Part shown: piece after piece, positions 23,538 to 23,640 of the stretch
How positions within the stretch are numbered: the stretch's first letter is position 1
How the letters are laid out: every line of letters begins with the position of its first letter
DNA from: Euryarchaeota archaeon UBA561
GTDB lineage: Archaea > Thermoplasmatota > Poseidoniia > Poseidoniales > Poseidoniaceae
Assembly: GCA_002502295.1 (NCBI GenBank)
Contig: DANX01000012.1
Coordinates: 51,735-75,374, forward strand
Direction of reading: 5' to 3'
DNA length: 23,640 nucleotides
The notes under the pieces: model-generated
Seen by the model: the letters and a program-made list of their open reading frames with translations, nothing else
Told to the model about the DNA's origin: nothing
Databases searched by the model: none
Translations under genes and position numbers: made by a program

Positions 23538-23640
23538 GTCGAAAAAGCACAATGATCCCCAAGCGAATCGCACAGATTCGATTTGGTTTGATGGACCCGA
23601 ACGAAATTCGCAAGATGTCAGCTGTCGAAGTCAAGACGGC
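23534..23640 (+). CDS. rpoA1: DNA-directed RNA polymerase subunit A' (3' end outside window)
   Basis: The first 35 codons are visible. MSRKSTMIPKRIAQIRFGLMDPNEIRKMSAVEVKTA matches the archaeal RpoA1 N-terminus, where I-x-x-I-x-F-G-x-x-x-P-x-x-I-R-x-M-S is conserved ahead of the zinc-binding clamp. A' forms the larger part of the active site with the NADFDGD motif, which lies beyond the window. ATG 23534 overlaps the rpoB stop, so the polymerase subunits are co-translated. Downstream genes are expected to be rpoA2 and others but are not seen. Confidence 0.93.
   Translation, partial: MSRKSTMIPKRIAQIRFGLMDPNEIRKMSAVEVKT

Noticed and set aside
1..23640. CRISPR array, insertion sequence or prophage
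   Set aside because: No regularly spaced direct repeats, transposase motifs or integrase-like genes were seen on either strand.

Overview
The window is archaeal. The best guess is a planktonic marine euryarchaeon of the Thermoplasmatota (Marine Group II / Poseidoniales type). The evidence is an rpoH-rpoB-rpoA1 run in archaeal order with archaeal-type subunits, a probable RNase P Pop5-type protein, a short FtsZ-family GTPase, TATA-like boxes ahead of some transcription units, and a tRNA-Lys with no encoded CCA. These sit beside genes of bacterial flavour: phytoene desaturase, a Thiobacillus-type GshA, a Rieske/b6-type complex and a BirA domain. The lineage is an inference from gene content; no phylogeny was run.

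Layout. Positions 1-2864 (+): the 3' end of a carotenoid phytoene desaturase, the B12-binding small subunit of methylmalonyl-CoA mutase, its MeaB-type GTPase chaperone, a SEC59/dolichol-kinase-like membrane kinase and a 36-residue membrane peptide. Positions 2921-7259 (+): a tight cluster of an AsnB-type amidotransferase, glutamate-cysteine ligase (GshA), an unknown polytopic membrane protein, a 2x[4Fe-4S] ferredoxin and a small two-helix protein, with two 4-base start/stop overlaps. Positions 7271-13559 (-): a respiratory operon, transcribed from right to left. It encodes a secreted, membrane-anchored protein with a CxCH motif, a two-helix protein, a Tat-type Rieske protein, a b6-like cytochrome b, and a 936-residue protein that joins a subunit-IV-like cytochrome b domain to an HdrD/EtfD-like iron-sulfur module. 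A zinc-ribbon membrane protein follows.

Positions 13750-17494: a TPR protein and an FtsZ-family protein (+), convergent with a polytopic membrane protein (-), then a Pop5-like RNase P subunit and a small two-helix protein (+). Positions 17483-18928 (-): a HemK-like methyltransferase fused to a biotin-protein ligase. Positions 19131-23640 (+): tRNA-Lys(UUU), an RpoH with a large N-terminal extension and an internal insertion, a full-length RpoB whose C-terminal zinc ribbon has lost three of four cysteines, and the start of rpoA1.

The most interesting system is the bc-type operon. The predicted topology of the fusion puts a quinol-site (PDWY) domain in the membrane, a domain of about 260 residues outside, and two 4Fe-4S motifs plus two CCG domains in the cytoplasm. 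This would wire a cytoplasmic electron carrier directly into a Rieske/cytochrome b complex. Candidate donors are an ETF (fatty-acid or propionyl-CoA oxidation, in keeping with the mutase genes) or a low-molecular-weight thiol/disulfide couple (in keeping with gshA). No large non-coding stretch, CRISPR array or insertion sequence was seen.
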